NCBI GenBank assembly: GCA_015501055.1
Contig: JADNYV010000309.1
Location: 1-40,607 of the forward strand
DNA from: Mucidula mucida
Lineage: Eukaryota > Basidiomycota > Agaricomycetes > Agaricales > Physalacriaceae
Length of the DNA stretch: 40,607 nucleotides
Reading direction: 5' to 3'
A program made the translations under genes and the position numbers. Shown piece by piece: positions 1 through 9,066 of this stretch. Each line of letters starts with the position of its first letter. The first letter of the stretch is position 1. Below the pieces are notes generated by a model, which saw only the letters and a list, made by a program, of their open reading frames with translations, did not search any database and had not been told where the DNA came from.

Positions 1-365
1 TTCATTTTAATCCAGTCCGCTAGGTCGATTAGTTGGTCCAGGCAATACGGCACGAATACCAGGGCTGAACATCGAGTCTACAGATTTTTACTTTACTCGA
101 CATTCATGGATTCTGAATTCTGAATCAGTTCGCTGTGTATGACGAAGTACACATACAGTAAGTCCTATGAGTTGTTCGCTAACGTCAAGAATGCTCTCGA
201 TCAATGTTACCGAACAGAACCTTATTTGGCCTGATCTGTATAGTAGACACATCTCGAAAGCCTACGCCACATCACTGCTGTCAATACAAGCTTCCAGATC
301 TTAGTGCTCAGTAAATCAGTTGGAGTATTTGAAGGATTCGAAACCTCCTGCCTCACCCCACGATC
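1..365. other. Left-edge region without a gene
   Basis: I see no convincing coding region here. The sequence is AT-rich, and the short open frame on the minus strand (222-440) overlaps the start of the GFA gene and has no recognisable features. It probably holds the promoter and 5' leader of the GFA-like gene that starts at 366. Confidence 0.5.
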
Positions 366-864
366 ATGCAACAGCCCATCAACGGCGGCTGCTTGTGTGG
401 CGCAATTCGGTACAACATTCAATTCTTCGATGATAGCCACTCTCTTCCACAGGTGAGATTCCTCTCTTTCCTTCGCCTCATTCTTATCATCTCAGCCAAC
501 GACATGTCAATGCACCCAGTGCCGAAAGAACTCTGGTGCCCTCGTCGCATATTTTATTACCGTTGCTTCAAGCAATGTGACCGGGAGTACACCTGGAAGT
601 TATTCTGCCACACCGGGATTTGTGAGAACCTTCTGCAAGAAGTGCGGTTCGTGACTTACATGGGTGAACACGAACGAGCCGGAAAGTGTATTCATCCTTG
701 CGGGAAGCATAGATGAGAATGTGTTGATGGGACCAAGGGGGAAAGATTTGACAACTGTCACTCATCAGGCATGGTGTTCAGGATTCATTGAAGGCGCAAC
801 GGACAATATCAAAGAGGGTCGACGCTGGGAAGGGGATATAGGCAAGAGTGAAACTTTGAACTGA
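366..864 (+). pseudogene. CENP-V/GFA-domain protein gene broken by one in-frame TGA
   Basis: Two exons, 366-452 and 496-864, flank a 43-nt intron (GTGAGA..CTCAG). The product would be about 151 aa of the CENP-V/GFA family (glutathione-dependent formaldehyde-activating-like, zinc-binding). The zinc-site cysteines are visible: GCLCGAIRY near the start, CQCTQCRKNSG at the start of exon 2, and FCKKCGS in the middle. The codon after CGS (652-654) is TGA, where the paralogue at 4074-4584 has TGG (Trp). The frame reopens immediately (LTWVNTNEPESVF) and runs to a normal end matching the paralogue, so the lesion is a single nonsense change. It would truncate the protein just after the last zinc ligands. 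A sequencing error or a very recent pseudogene are both possible. The true substrate of such fungal proteins is generally unknown. Confidence 0.75.
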
Positions 865-1006
865 TCGTATATATTCCTATCGGCTTCCTCGTTGAAAATG
901 ATTCATTGTCTGTACACAGCACTGCAAAATCTCGATACTAATAGCTACAACAAAACTTTACTGATAAGATCAGGCAGTGAGATTCATTTAGTATATCGTT
1001 CATGTT

Positions 1007-1889
1007 CTACTTGGGGGGCTCAGCGTCCTCGAGAGGAGGGGGACCGTCATCATCAGAGTCGTCGTCGTTGTCGGCGCCGGCGCCGGAAGGACCAGCGCCT
1101 CCCATACCACCATCCATGCCTCCCATACCGCCCATTTGAGCCATCATCTAAAAAATGAGTGAGTAACTGTTAACAAACAAAGAGTGATTTGACTGACCTT
1201 TTCGAAGTCCATGCCCGGTGGCATTCCTCCCATTCCACCCATGCCTGGTGGCATTCCTCCCATCCCTCCCATTCCTGGCATACCTCCGCCGCCCATAGCA
1301 TCCATGCCACCCATAGGATCCATGTCTTCCGTTTCAACCGCAACACCTTCCTGTTCATCCTCGTCGACCCACTTGCTGAAATCGGTCTTGAGGAACGCGT
1401 TCCTGACCTTCTCCTTTGTTAAACGGGGCCAGTATTCTTCCTTGAGTTCTTTCTTTCTCAAAACGAAAGAGAGAGAGCGAGAGGTGAACTTTTTCACGGA
1501 GTGCTAGTAAAAGGACGATGTCAGATGGTGTAGAACATGAGAAAGTCACGACTTACTTCGGTGTCGATTTCTGAAAAGAAGTCGAGGTCAAACGCATAGG
1601 TCTTTCCATCCGACTTGTCTGGGCTGATCGAGAAATCAGCGCGCCACCAAAAAAGGGATAACGATGAGATACGCACTTTACATTTTTGGCTTTGAAAGAG
1701 ATGCTCGTAGATGTGAGATTGCATTCCAGACTGTCCTGGACAATGTCGGGAACGTTCACGGTGAGGTAGATGATGTTCTATAAACGCGTAAGCGCGTTGT
1801 TGATCATTGCGGACGACGACGAGCAATACCTTTTCTGGCTCGCTTGTCGAGCTGCGCTGTGCCCAGAGGACCTCGGGATGAATCGACAT
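1007..1889 (-). CDS. p23/Sba1-type Hsp90 co-chaperone
   Basis: Five exons (1830-1889, 1677-1777, 1557-1623, 1198-1503, 1007-1147) give about 224 aa. The CS/p23 domain fills residues 1 to about 125: it opens with HPEVLWAQRS, has NIIYLTVNVPD and YAFDLDFFSEID, and ends with the p23 signature YWPRLTKEK followed by a conserved Trp in KTDFSKWVDEDE. The tail is rich in Gly and Met (repeats of GGMPPGM / GGMGG) and closes with an acidic stretch (ADNDDDSDDDG). p23 proteins bind ATP-bound Hsp90 in cytosol and nucleus and slow client release. The introns are 50-53 nt. The intron 2 acceptor is ambiguous; I chose the one giving NPDKSDGKTYAF. The Gly/Met tail is longer than in animal p23 and resembles fungal Wos2-type proteins. 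Identification is confident. Confidence 0.92.
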
Positions 1890-2208
1890 CGCGTATGAGT
1901 TTGCGGTAGTAGGTGGTGCTGGTGAAAGGCTAACGTCCTCAAGCTGGTTGCAGAAGACTCCAGAAGATTTCGAAAGCTTTTGCCAAATACGGCCACACAG
2001 ATCGGACCCGGGTCTTTCTGTCGGCGACCGACAATTTCGTCACCAACTTCCTCCTCCTTCAGTCAACGCAATTCGTCGCGAAATACGCGCGTTGCTTATT
2101 TGGGTCGTCTTCTTCGGGTCCGCTTCTCCTTTTCAGAAAACAGTAATGTGGTATGTCAAAGTTTTCCGTCCTATTTGCAGAAATTGACATTGTTTCCAGG
2201 TGTACGCG

Positions 2209-2893
2209 ATGGTTCCTCCCCCTCCTCCTTTTACCACTCCCCACTGCGCCACCATACTTCCTCCTTCTATTCATTTTCTCCCTGACGATGCACGCAAAAC
2301 CCTGGCAAGTTTCCTTGTATTTTTATAAATTTTGGCTCATATTCTATTTTAGTTTCTATTGCATCGTACTCATATCGAGTATATTCGTGTCCTCGTGCTA
2401 TTGGCAGCCGTTCAGCCTAGACACCTCTCTAGCGACGCCGTGGTCCGAAAATGTCACGACCTACGGCGAGGCGCTGCTTTGGTCTCTACCACCGGATATC
2501 GCCAATAACACTGAATCTCTTCCCACGTCCATCCGCGCCGCCGACCGGTGCTGGTGCGATATGTCCTCTGGATCATTCTTTGACCCCTTCAATGTGACAC
2601 GCTGGGAACATAACTCCGTGAACAGAATGAGGGAGGATTTGGAGAAGCGGTGGGCGTCTTCCAATAACAATTCCTCCGCGGCCTTCACGCCCGCAAAAAC
2701 CAACGTCGCCAGCTCCCTGTGGTCACTCTTTGCGCGCAATAAACGACCCACATCGTCGCCATTGCTTGGGCCCTCCAACGCTGACGAGACTGTAGTCGCG
2801 CTGCCGGCCTTCGAACCACCAACGTTTCGACACAAGTACGATCTATCTTCTTACGGAGTCAACATGCTGTTGGACTTCGGGTGGTCAGAGTAA
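2209..2893 (+). CDS. Hypothetical protein, unknown family
   Basis: Preferred model: exon 1 2209-2316 (starts MVPPPPPFTTP) joined to exon 2 2408-2893, giving 197 aa. The 91-nt intron (GTATTT..TTGGCAG) keeps the frame. The second exon looks genuinely coding: PFSLDTSLATPWSENVT, then ADRCWCDMSSGSFFDP, and a terminal YGVNMLLDFGWSE. Three N-glycosylation-type motifs (NVT, NNT, NVT) occur. An alternative is to read through the intron in the exon 2 frame, which adds a hydrophobic, membrane-like stretch (KFWLIFYFSFYCIVLISSIF) and would start at an internal Met. I do not recognise the family. It lies about 320 bp from the divergent p23 gene, so the two could share a promoter. Confidence 0.5.
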
Positions 2894-4073
2894 TTCTTAT
2901 ATCTCCCTGTATCGATACTGTATTCATAACGCTAATCGCGCCACGCTGTACACTTCCTAGACCGGAAATCATCTATTGCTCGCTCTAGTTCACCGTCGTG
3001 TTCAACGGAATATCAACGACGGCCTTTCCTTATGCTACCAAGGCGCCACGTTTTCTGACCTTAACATGATCTCGTCTGCCTCTGCAAATGATACCAATAC
3101 TTCAGCCATCATGCAAACCATTCATCACCATCAACAATCATCTCGCGCCCTCTGCGCTCGGCCTCTTAGCCACGTGCATTTACTGAAAGTCTCCATTGGA
3201 GGCAAAGCCTATCAGACTGTTTGACGGTTTAAACGAAGTGCCGCCCAGCCTCTATCTCTTTTGCTTCTCCTTCTCCCTCTCCCACGCACCTGTATCTCAA
3301 TACACTCATACTGTTTCATTTGAGGCGCAGCCTATGAGATTGCTCACCGAACCACCACGGGTAGATAGCGCGAGGCGCCACCGATAGGCCATTCCCTACA
3401 TTTCAATCGCTTCCGTTCGGCCACCCAAACCGCCTGCACGCTGTGTTTACTTGCTCTCCGCCAGTCCCACGCCATTCGCCTGTCGTCCTATATACTAGCA
3501 GCACAACGTGCGACCACGAGAAGTTCCCGGAATCAGAACTCTCAAGAATTGCAAGGTAGAAAAATCCTGCACTAGTCTGGGGTAGTGGGCAACTGTAGGT
3601 CAGTATGCAGGACGCCATCTCGTCCTGGCCCGTGTACAAGACGTGGTAAGCGACCGTATGAAAAAGGACGGAACCTTTATCACACTCGGTACACGGCGGA
3701 TGTTGGATTCTTCTTGACCGGCAGTTCTATCTCGGGACCGTTTCACCAGCACCGAGCTACATCTCATAGTAGGGTAATAGTTAATGGACGGTCTGGAAGC
3801 GCTCCGAGTGAGGCTTGTGTAGTTGTATTACGGTATTCGGATGCGGTGAGTGCATTTGTACCTGTCTGCTACCCGCTAACCATTCGTTAGCATCGGCATG
3901 GTACGCCCCTCCCAACAATTCGCTTGACCCCGTGCTACGAAGCCCATGTCCAGTGCGTGTTCAGGTTGCTTCACTTTCAACTATGTGATGACAGATGAAC
4001 GGGCACACGTTTCCCATTCACCCACAACGTCTAGAGGGCCAAACTGGAACTTCAACTACTCGCTGCTTTACTT
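2894..4073. other. Intergenic region with a weak spliced-ORF candidate
   Basis: There is no confident gene here. On the plus strand an ATG at 3605 (MQDAISSWPVYKT) is followed by a good donor (GTAAGC), a plausible acceptor near 3720, and another clear intron with GTGAGT, a CTAAC branch site and TTAG near 3847-3891. A small spliced transcript is therefore possible, but the peptide resembles nothing I know and the 3' end cannot be fixed. Two short similar segments (near 3200 and 3325, sharing GAGGC.AGCCTAT.AGA) are noted. The last part is the 3' flank of the minus-strand GFA gene. Confidence 0.3.
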
Positions 4074-4584
4074 TCAGTTCAACAACTTGCTCTCCCCGAC
4101 ATGCCCTTCCCAGCGCTTTCCCTCCTTGATGATATCAGTTACTCCCTCAATAAACCCAGTGCAGAACTCTTGATGTGTGGTCGTGGCGAGCTCTTTTCCC
4201 ATCTCCCCGCGCAGATACTCTTCATCGAGAGTGCCCGTTAGAATGCCCAGATGTTCTGGTTCCTTTGTGTCGAGCCACGAAAGCCAAGATCCGCACTGGT
4301 TGCAGAACGTCCTGACATATCCTGGCGTGGCGGAGAACTTGGTTGGTGCATTGCCAGTCCAAGTGACGTTGGATGTCATGGCGCCGAGAAAATACGCGAT
4401 CAAGGTGCCCGAGTTCTTTCGGCATTGTGTGCATTGGCATGTTATGCGCTGGCAATGATAGTGAGTAGACGGTACATGTGTCATTCATTGGAGGACTCAC
4501 GTCGGGTGGGTATGTCCCCTCAGGAAACGCGATTTTGTAGCGTATAGCTTCACAGAGGCATCCTCCGCTGATGACTTTGGACAT
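4074..4584 (-). CDS. CENP-V/GFA-domain protein (intact paralogue)
   Basis: Two exons, 4501-4584 and 4074-4448, are separated by a 52-nt intron (GTGAGT..GCCAG), giving 152 aa. Zinc-site motifs are GCLCEAIRY, CQCTQCRKNSG and FCNQCGSWLSW. The tail reads KEGKRWEGHVGESKLLN. The intron sits at exactly the same codon position as in the copy at 366-864, and the proteins align end to end, so they are paralogues in opposite orientation. GFA-fold proteins bind zinc; some bacterial members act on S-hydroxymethylglutathione, but most fungal members have no assigned substrate. This copy has no lesion and carries TGG where the other has TGA. It is probably a cytosolic enzyme. Confidence 0.85.
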
Positions 4585-5100
4585 GGTGGGTTAAGAGTTG
4601 GGGAATTGACATGCCATCGACTCGTGAGTGCCTTTAAATTACTCGCTTTACATTCACACACTAATTACCGAGTAGCGTTGGCGGTTCTTGCGCGTGGGAG
4701 TAAGGACGGTGTAAAAGTGGACTTGCGTAAAAATGGATAGACATTCGGGGTTTAAGGTTCTCTAATACTCGTGGAACACCCTTTAAACAACGGAAATCTC
4801 GCGGTTCTCTCCCTATATTCAATGTGCATTCCGACATGACACTCATCGGCTTCTAAGCACACTACACGTTAATTCTCAAGTCTGTTCTCCGGCCGAAGGT
4901 ATTCACACGACAAATTCCTCTCAGCAGAAATGCACACTTGATTACTGCGCTGATTCAGAGGAACGCTTAGGCGTTCGCGTCGATCTCTGACGGCCTACAC
5001 CAAGCGATCAGGTTTAAGAACTTCGCAATAGGAGTCCTACTTATAGCTCGCAACACGATTCGCAAGACTTCGTCACCTTTGAGCTTCTACTACCACGACA
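4585..5100. other. Intergenic region, no gene seen
   Basis: This stretch separates two divergently transcribed genes: the GFA gene on minus and the orphan gene on plus. It would hold both promoters. I see no open frame with coding character and no strong structure. Confidence 0.5.
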
Positions 5101-5870
5101 ATGCATTCTGCCGTATCCTTTCGCACTATTCCTCGCACCATCCACTTTGGCTTCCGGTCCTGGGTCAAATCCAGGGTGTCGGATCTTGTCAAAGAGGACG
5201 AAGAGTTCTGTATCGTGAGTTGGCTCCTTTACCTTAGTACGTCGGTACTGAAGAGCTCCTACAGCTCGATTCGACATATGGGGACATTTCCTATCCGCGC
5301 TCTACATATTCACCTCCCGTGACTGCGAAACTCCAGGACTTGACACGTCAGGCAACTACCCCGCCGGGCGCTCCCTCAACTCCTTATCTTTTGCTACGAG
5401 ATTCACCGCTTGCCAGCCTTGAGATCGCTCTCCTTTGCACAGCGCAGGAGATCGCCGTACTTCCTGAGGAATCACAGGCCGCTGTTCTGCGCACAGTAGC
5501 GGTTCCTGCCACCAAAGCTACCTTTGTTAAAATCAACGAGCCATTCGTTGCGGAAGCTCAATCTGCTATCATTGACAGCACCCCTGGTGCTCCTCCGCCA
5601 TCCCTCTCTATCACTATACCGACTTTGAAGATGGATGATTCTAAACCGGCTTCACCTCTCCTCCCCGTCCAAAATATCACGGGCTTTGCTAGTAGTCTCA
5701 GACCTTCCGATAACTGGGATGGCAAGAAGAGGGCGCCCTGTAAGCAGGATGAGAACCTCGCACCGGCCCCTCGCAACAGGAAGGAAGAGCTCAAGAAAGA
5801 GTACATTTCACGCGCGTATCCTTCTCGGCCGATGATGTATCGGCGAGGTGCATTCACGAAGCATGCCTAG
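5101..5870 (+). CDS. Hypothetical protein of 239 aa, orphan
   Basis: Exon 1 5101-5214 begins MHSAVSFRTIPRTIHFGFRS, which is basic and amphipathic. It joins exon 2 5265-5870 across a 50-nt intron (GTGAGT..CTACAG), phase 0. The body is rich in Pro, Ala and Ser (for example TPPGAPSTP and SLSITIPTLKMDDSKPASP) and the end is basic: RKEELKKEYISRAYPSR then PMMYRRGAFTKHA. The N-terminus could be a mitochondrial targeting peptide, but this is inference only. I recognise no domain. The lysine/arginine-rich C-terminus and the Ala/Pro-rich middle suggest a largely disordered protein. The splice structure and uninterrupted frame support it as a real gene. Confidence 0.6.
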
Positions 5871-6362
5871 CATGCGGGACGCCACAGACATTTTAGATCG
5901 CTCTCTTGCGGGCGCATCATCTTGGACATTGTTTTCAGATTGCTCTGATAGTTAGTTTTGCGCTGTCCGTTTACTTGCTCTCACTGCTGTACACTCTACA
6001 CTCTACTCACCATTAATATTTCACCTACTATTATATATCACTGGACATTCGCTTTCCTATCTTTGTATTTGTATTCTTAAACAACACTATGTATGCCAAT
6101 AACCTGGCGTAGTGAAGTCGATTATCTTCCTCTTCGTGGTGTCCCTTAAAGAACCGAGCCTCTCTCTTCTGAGGCAGGGTAGAGATCAAGATAATAATTT
6201 GACCATGGCGATATGCAATATCCGACAGCAAAGCGACAATGTAGGTTCGATCTACGCGTGACGTAGGAATCAACCCTGATCAAGATGCATTCCTTTCCTC
6301 CGACGTCCATCTCGTCAGAGCGCCATCGTGTCCGCCTCTCCCCGTTGCCCGACTAAGCCGCC
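5871..6362. other. Intergenic region, no gene seen
   Basis: AT-rich 3' flank of the orphan gene and upstream region of IMP3. An 80-codon minus-strand open frame (6031-6273) has no recognisable features and I do not call it. Confidence 0.5.
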
Positions 6363-7182
6363 ATGGTCCGGAAGCTCAAACATCACGAGCAAAAGCTCCT
6401 CAAAAAAGTCGACTTTCTCAACGTGAATTTCTGTTTTTCCACTTGACTGTTTTCTCGTCCTCATCCGCTGCAGTGGAAACAAGATGCTAACCTCCGAGAA
6501 GTCAAAGTCATGCGCCGATACCACATCCAAGACAGAGAGGATTATCACAAGTGCATTTTTCTCAACAACTCTGAATTCCAGTGTTGACAAACGGTTATTA
6601 CTTACAGGTATAACAAACTTTGCGGATCCTTGAGGTCGTTCGCACACCGGATATCGCTTCTACCGGCGCAGGATCCCTATCGGTCGCGCATGGAGGCCCA
6701 GCTGCTCTCAAAACTATACGACATGGGCGTCCTGAACTCGACCGCTAAGCTGAGCGACGTCGACAAGCTCACCGTGGCCGCGTTCTGTCGTCGCCGTCTC
6801 GCCGTATTCATGTGCATGTCGAAAATGGCGGAAACAGTCAGTGCGGTGCGTTTATCACGTCTTTTCTCGCGTCAAGAAAGGTCTGATACACAGTATAGGC
6901 AGCACAGTTTATAGAGCAAGGGCATGTACGAGTTGGACCGGATAATATAACGGATCCCGCTTTTTTGGTGACAAGGTAAGCATACGTCCATTTTATCTTC
7001 TTTTTTGGATCTCATTCATGTTGGTCCATGTAGACGTATGGAAGACTTTGTGACATGGGTGGACACGTCCAAGCTTAAGCGCACTATCATGTCGTACAAC
7101 GATGAGGTTGGTCCGCTCATAATCGAATCATGTCTTTTATTCACGCCTCTCTCGTTAGCTCGACGACTACGATTTGCTGTAA
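6363..7182 (+). CDS. IMP3: U3 small nucleolar ribonucleoprotein IMP3
   Basis: Six exons (6363-6422, 6474-6550, 6608-6845, 6899-6975, 7034-7106, 7159-7182) give 182 aa, the usual IMP3 length. The start MVRKLKHHEQKLLKKVDFL is the typical IMP3 N-terminus, followed by REVKVMRRYHIQDREDYHKY. The S4 RNA-binding domain spans roughly residues 108-170 (LTVAAFCRRRLAVFMCMSKM, then QGHVRVGPDNITDPAFLVTR). The last exon encodes only LDDYDLL plus stop, matching the acidic DDFD-type ends of orthologues. IMP3 helps pair U3 snoRNA with pre-rRNA in the SSU processome in the nucleolus. The S4 fold also occurs in ribosomal protein uS4, but the short length and N-terminal block decide for IMP3. The last intron uses a GTTGGT donor. 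Confidence 0.95.
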
Positions 7183-7853
7183 GCTTCCGCGTGCGTCCAA
7201 CAGTAATACTTTTGTACACCGCCGGTGTGTGTGCCTGCGGCCTCACAAGTAATTTACTGTCGACCAACAGCAGGGGCAATATATCCTGTTTTATTCATTC
7301 TATGGATTGTGGCGAAATAGCGGCGGACGCAATTCTTGGATTGTCTTGTCTCTGCCTATCGGCAGCCTTTGTTGAAATGTGGGAATAATCGTTCATCGAA
7401 CCAAGCATCCCAAGGCGCGTTGGAGGTGGACGCTCTTCAGTCAGCTCGGTTCCATTCGCTCATGCCTTGTCCTGGGTACCGGATGGGAGAGAAAGACCAT
7501 GACTAACAGGCATCGCTACCCAAGTGGGGACAACTTGAAAATCTCAATCAATTTGAGACAGGAATAACAATGCTTTATCAAGCCGCCCGTTCTACAGTGA
7601 TGCTACTGAAAGGATGAAGGAGTATTCAAGTCACAGGAGCTGTGAGTGTTGAATCTACGTCTGTCTATTAGTTAAAAAGAAGTTTAACGACTTTCCGGGT
7701 GGCGTACTGGGCGGTGGCGACCGTTTTGAAATGAGACGTCTTGGAGAATAACCAGTTTGTGGTCAGACATGTGCCGTAGTTCAATAGACTTGTCCTCTGT
7801 ATAGGGAAGCGATTCAGTAGAGTAAAAGTCTGTAGGCTCTATGGTTACATTAT
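7183..7853. other. Convergent 3' flanks
   Basis: This lies between IMP3 (plus) and a small minus-strand gene. A minus-strand frame at 7684-7887 overlaps the end of that gene in another frame and may be its 3' UTR or alternative last exon. Nothing else is recognised. Confidence 0.4.
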
Positions 7854-8252
7854 TCAGCCCGCGTATTCGTGCCACGTTGCCCGCCAATAATACCCCAAGC
7901 CCATCCCGTCAAACCTTCCATCAATCTGCGCTTGCGGCACGTTATATTCATCGAACAAGGACCTCACTTGCATCAGCTCGATAAGGAGGAGCAACCCGGA
8001 CATCAACGCGTCACAATTTTTTTCCTTGCCTTCTTCGAATTCCTGGCGCATTTGTGAAATGGCTGCGCTCAAGCCGGGTTCAGGTAAGTTGATATCCCAG
8101 TTGAAGGTATGACCATCTCGAGCCATGTCACGGCAGAGATTCTGACGGGCTTCGAGCGTACTTAGATTGGGGAGGGACAATTATGCCGGGCATCAGCTTA
8201 GACAGACGACCAATATATACGGATACGTACTTGATGAGCAGACAAGCTACCA
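7854..8252 (-). CDS. Small predicted membrane-anchored hypothetical protein (5' end unresolved)
   Basis: Exon 7854-8160 reads, after the junction, TLEARQNLCRDMARDGHTF, then NWDINLPEPGLSAAISQM and GRFDGMGLGYYWRATWHEYAG. An upstream exon 8231-8252 (acceptor TTTCAG, donor GTACGT) supplies LVACLLI in the same frame; the sequence before it (PLVIPVVISVV) continues the hydrophobic run but is cut off by an in-frame TAA. A transmembrane helix is therefore likely, yet I cannot place the initiating Met. One option is an exon near 8365-8398 (MKLKRIRLDRG), but its donor is poor. The 3' end is also ambiguous: a good intron (donor GTATTA, acceptor CCTACAG) would replace the last residues by a short LLLY end. 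The family is unknown. Confidence 0.45.
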
Positions 8253-8497
8253 CTGAAATAACGACAGGGATGACGAGAGGCAAGGGGAATTAAATCGCGC
8301 GCGTAGGTGATGATGGGAAGACGATGGATTCTATGGCTGTGTCAATGTAGGTGTGGCGCATGACGTCCGCGATCGAGTCTAATCCGTTTCAACTTCATAT
8401 CTCTGTTTATAGAGGATGCAGAGCACTTCCGTGTGATCTTTGTTAGCACAGTACATTGTGCTGTCTTCCCGCCGCGGTGTTTGTTGTGATGACACTA

Positions 8498-8766
8498 CTG
8501 TATTTGAGTGTATGGGTGAAACGTAACACGTAACGGCGGGGTGGTTTCGGTAGCACCTAGAGCGTTACATAACGCAAAATTTGAGGCCGGTTTCAGCAGT
8601 GCGGGTGCGTTACACCCGTCGGGCCGCCCCGCTTTGCGGGGCGGGAGGCGGGATGGGCGGCGCTTGGTATCACCTGGGGGTACCATAACGCAAAACTCAG
8701 CCTCCGTTTCACCTGGTGCAGGCGTTACGGGTCACGTGATGGTTTCACCCATACACTCAAATACAG
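8498..8766. mobile_element. MITE with 25-bp terminal inverted repeats and TA target duplication
   Basis: Perfect inverted repeats CTGTATTTGAGTGTATGGGT GAAAC at the left (8498-8522) and their complement at the right (8742-8766) bound a 269-bp element. TA flanks both ends. It has no coding capacity. The interior holds a GC-rich palindrome (CCGCCCCGC TTTG CGGGGCGG near 8625-8645) and two degenerate direct repeats beginning ATAACGCAAAA (one near 8570, one near 8690), each followed by GTTTCA and GCGTTAC. TA duplication is typical of Tc1/mariner-superfamily elements, so a matching transposase elsewhere in the genome would be the driver. I cannot name the family. Confidence 0.85.
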
Positions 8767-8976
8767 TATGCGGTGGTGCATCTGGGGTACGGGGATGAGG
8801 GAATTACGGGTTACATTTACGCAACTCAAATCTGTGGCGCCGAGCCGCTTTTTAGGGCGTATAGTCCATCAGCAAAGGATCATTTTTACACGATGTCGAT
8901 TGATGAGAATAATAATGCTGTCCCTTCTTGGGGATATGTTGACGAGGGAATCGAGGGGTTTATTTTCCCAGCGTAG
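8767..8976 (+). pseudogene. Truncated DUF5648-like repeat protein (3' fragment)
   Basis: The frame reads AVVHLGYGDEGITGYIYATQ, then ICGAEPLFRAYSPSAKDHFY and DENNNAVPSWGYVDEGIEG, ending FIFPA and TAG. This is one and a half DUF5648-type repeats (PLxRxYxPxxxDHFYT..NNAV..LGYxDExIxGYIF), almost identical to the end of the protein at 29116-29665. Homology begins directly at the MITE border. The sequence left of the MITE, read across one TA, meets a TGA within a few codons, so the 5' part of the gene is missing. No start codon or signal peptide remains; the Met-like start at 8773 is GTG. It is a relic of a secreted protein gene. Confidence 0.7.
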
Positions 8977-9066
8977 TGACTGGAGTATTTCTGTAAAGAT
9001 TGGATTCATCAGTGTGAATAACCTGTCCAAAGGCAAGTAGACTTACACTAAGTTATACACGTAACA

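Noticed and set aside
1211..1507. Pro-rich plus-strand frame (MPGGIPPIPPMPGG)
   Set aside because: Antisense of the Gly/Met tail of the p23 gene.
3585..4015. Small spliced gene with MQDAISSWPVYKT start
   Set aside because: Introns look plausible, but the end of the frame cannot be fixed and no similarity is recognised; kept as a note only.
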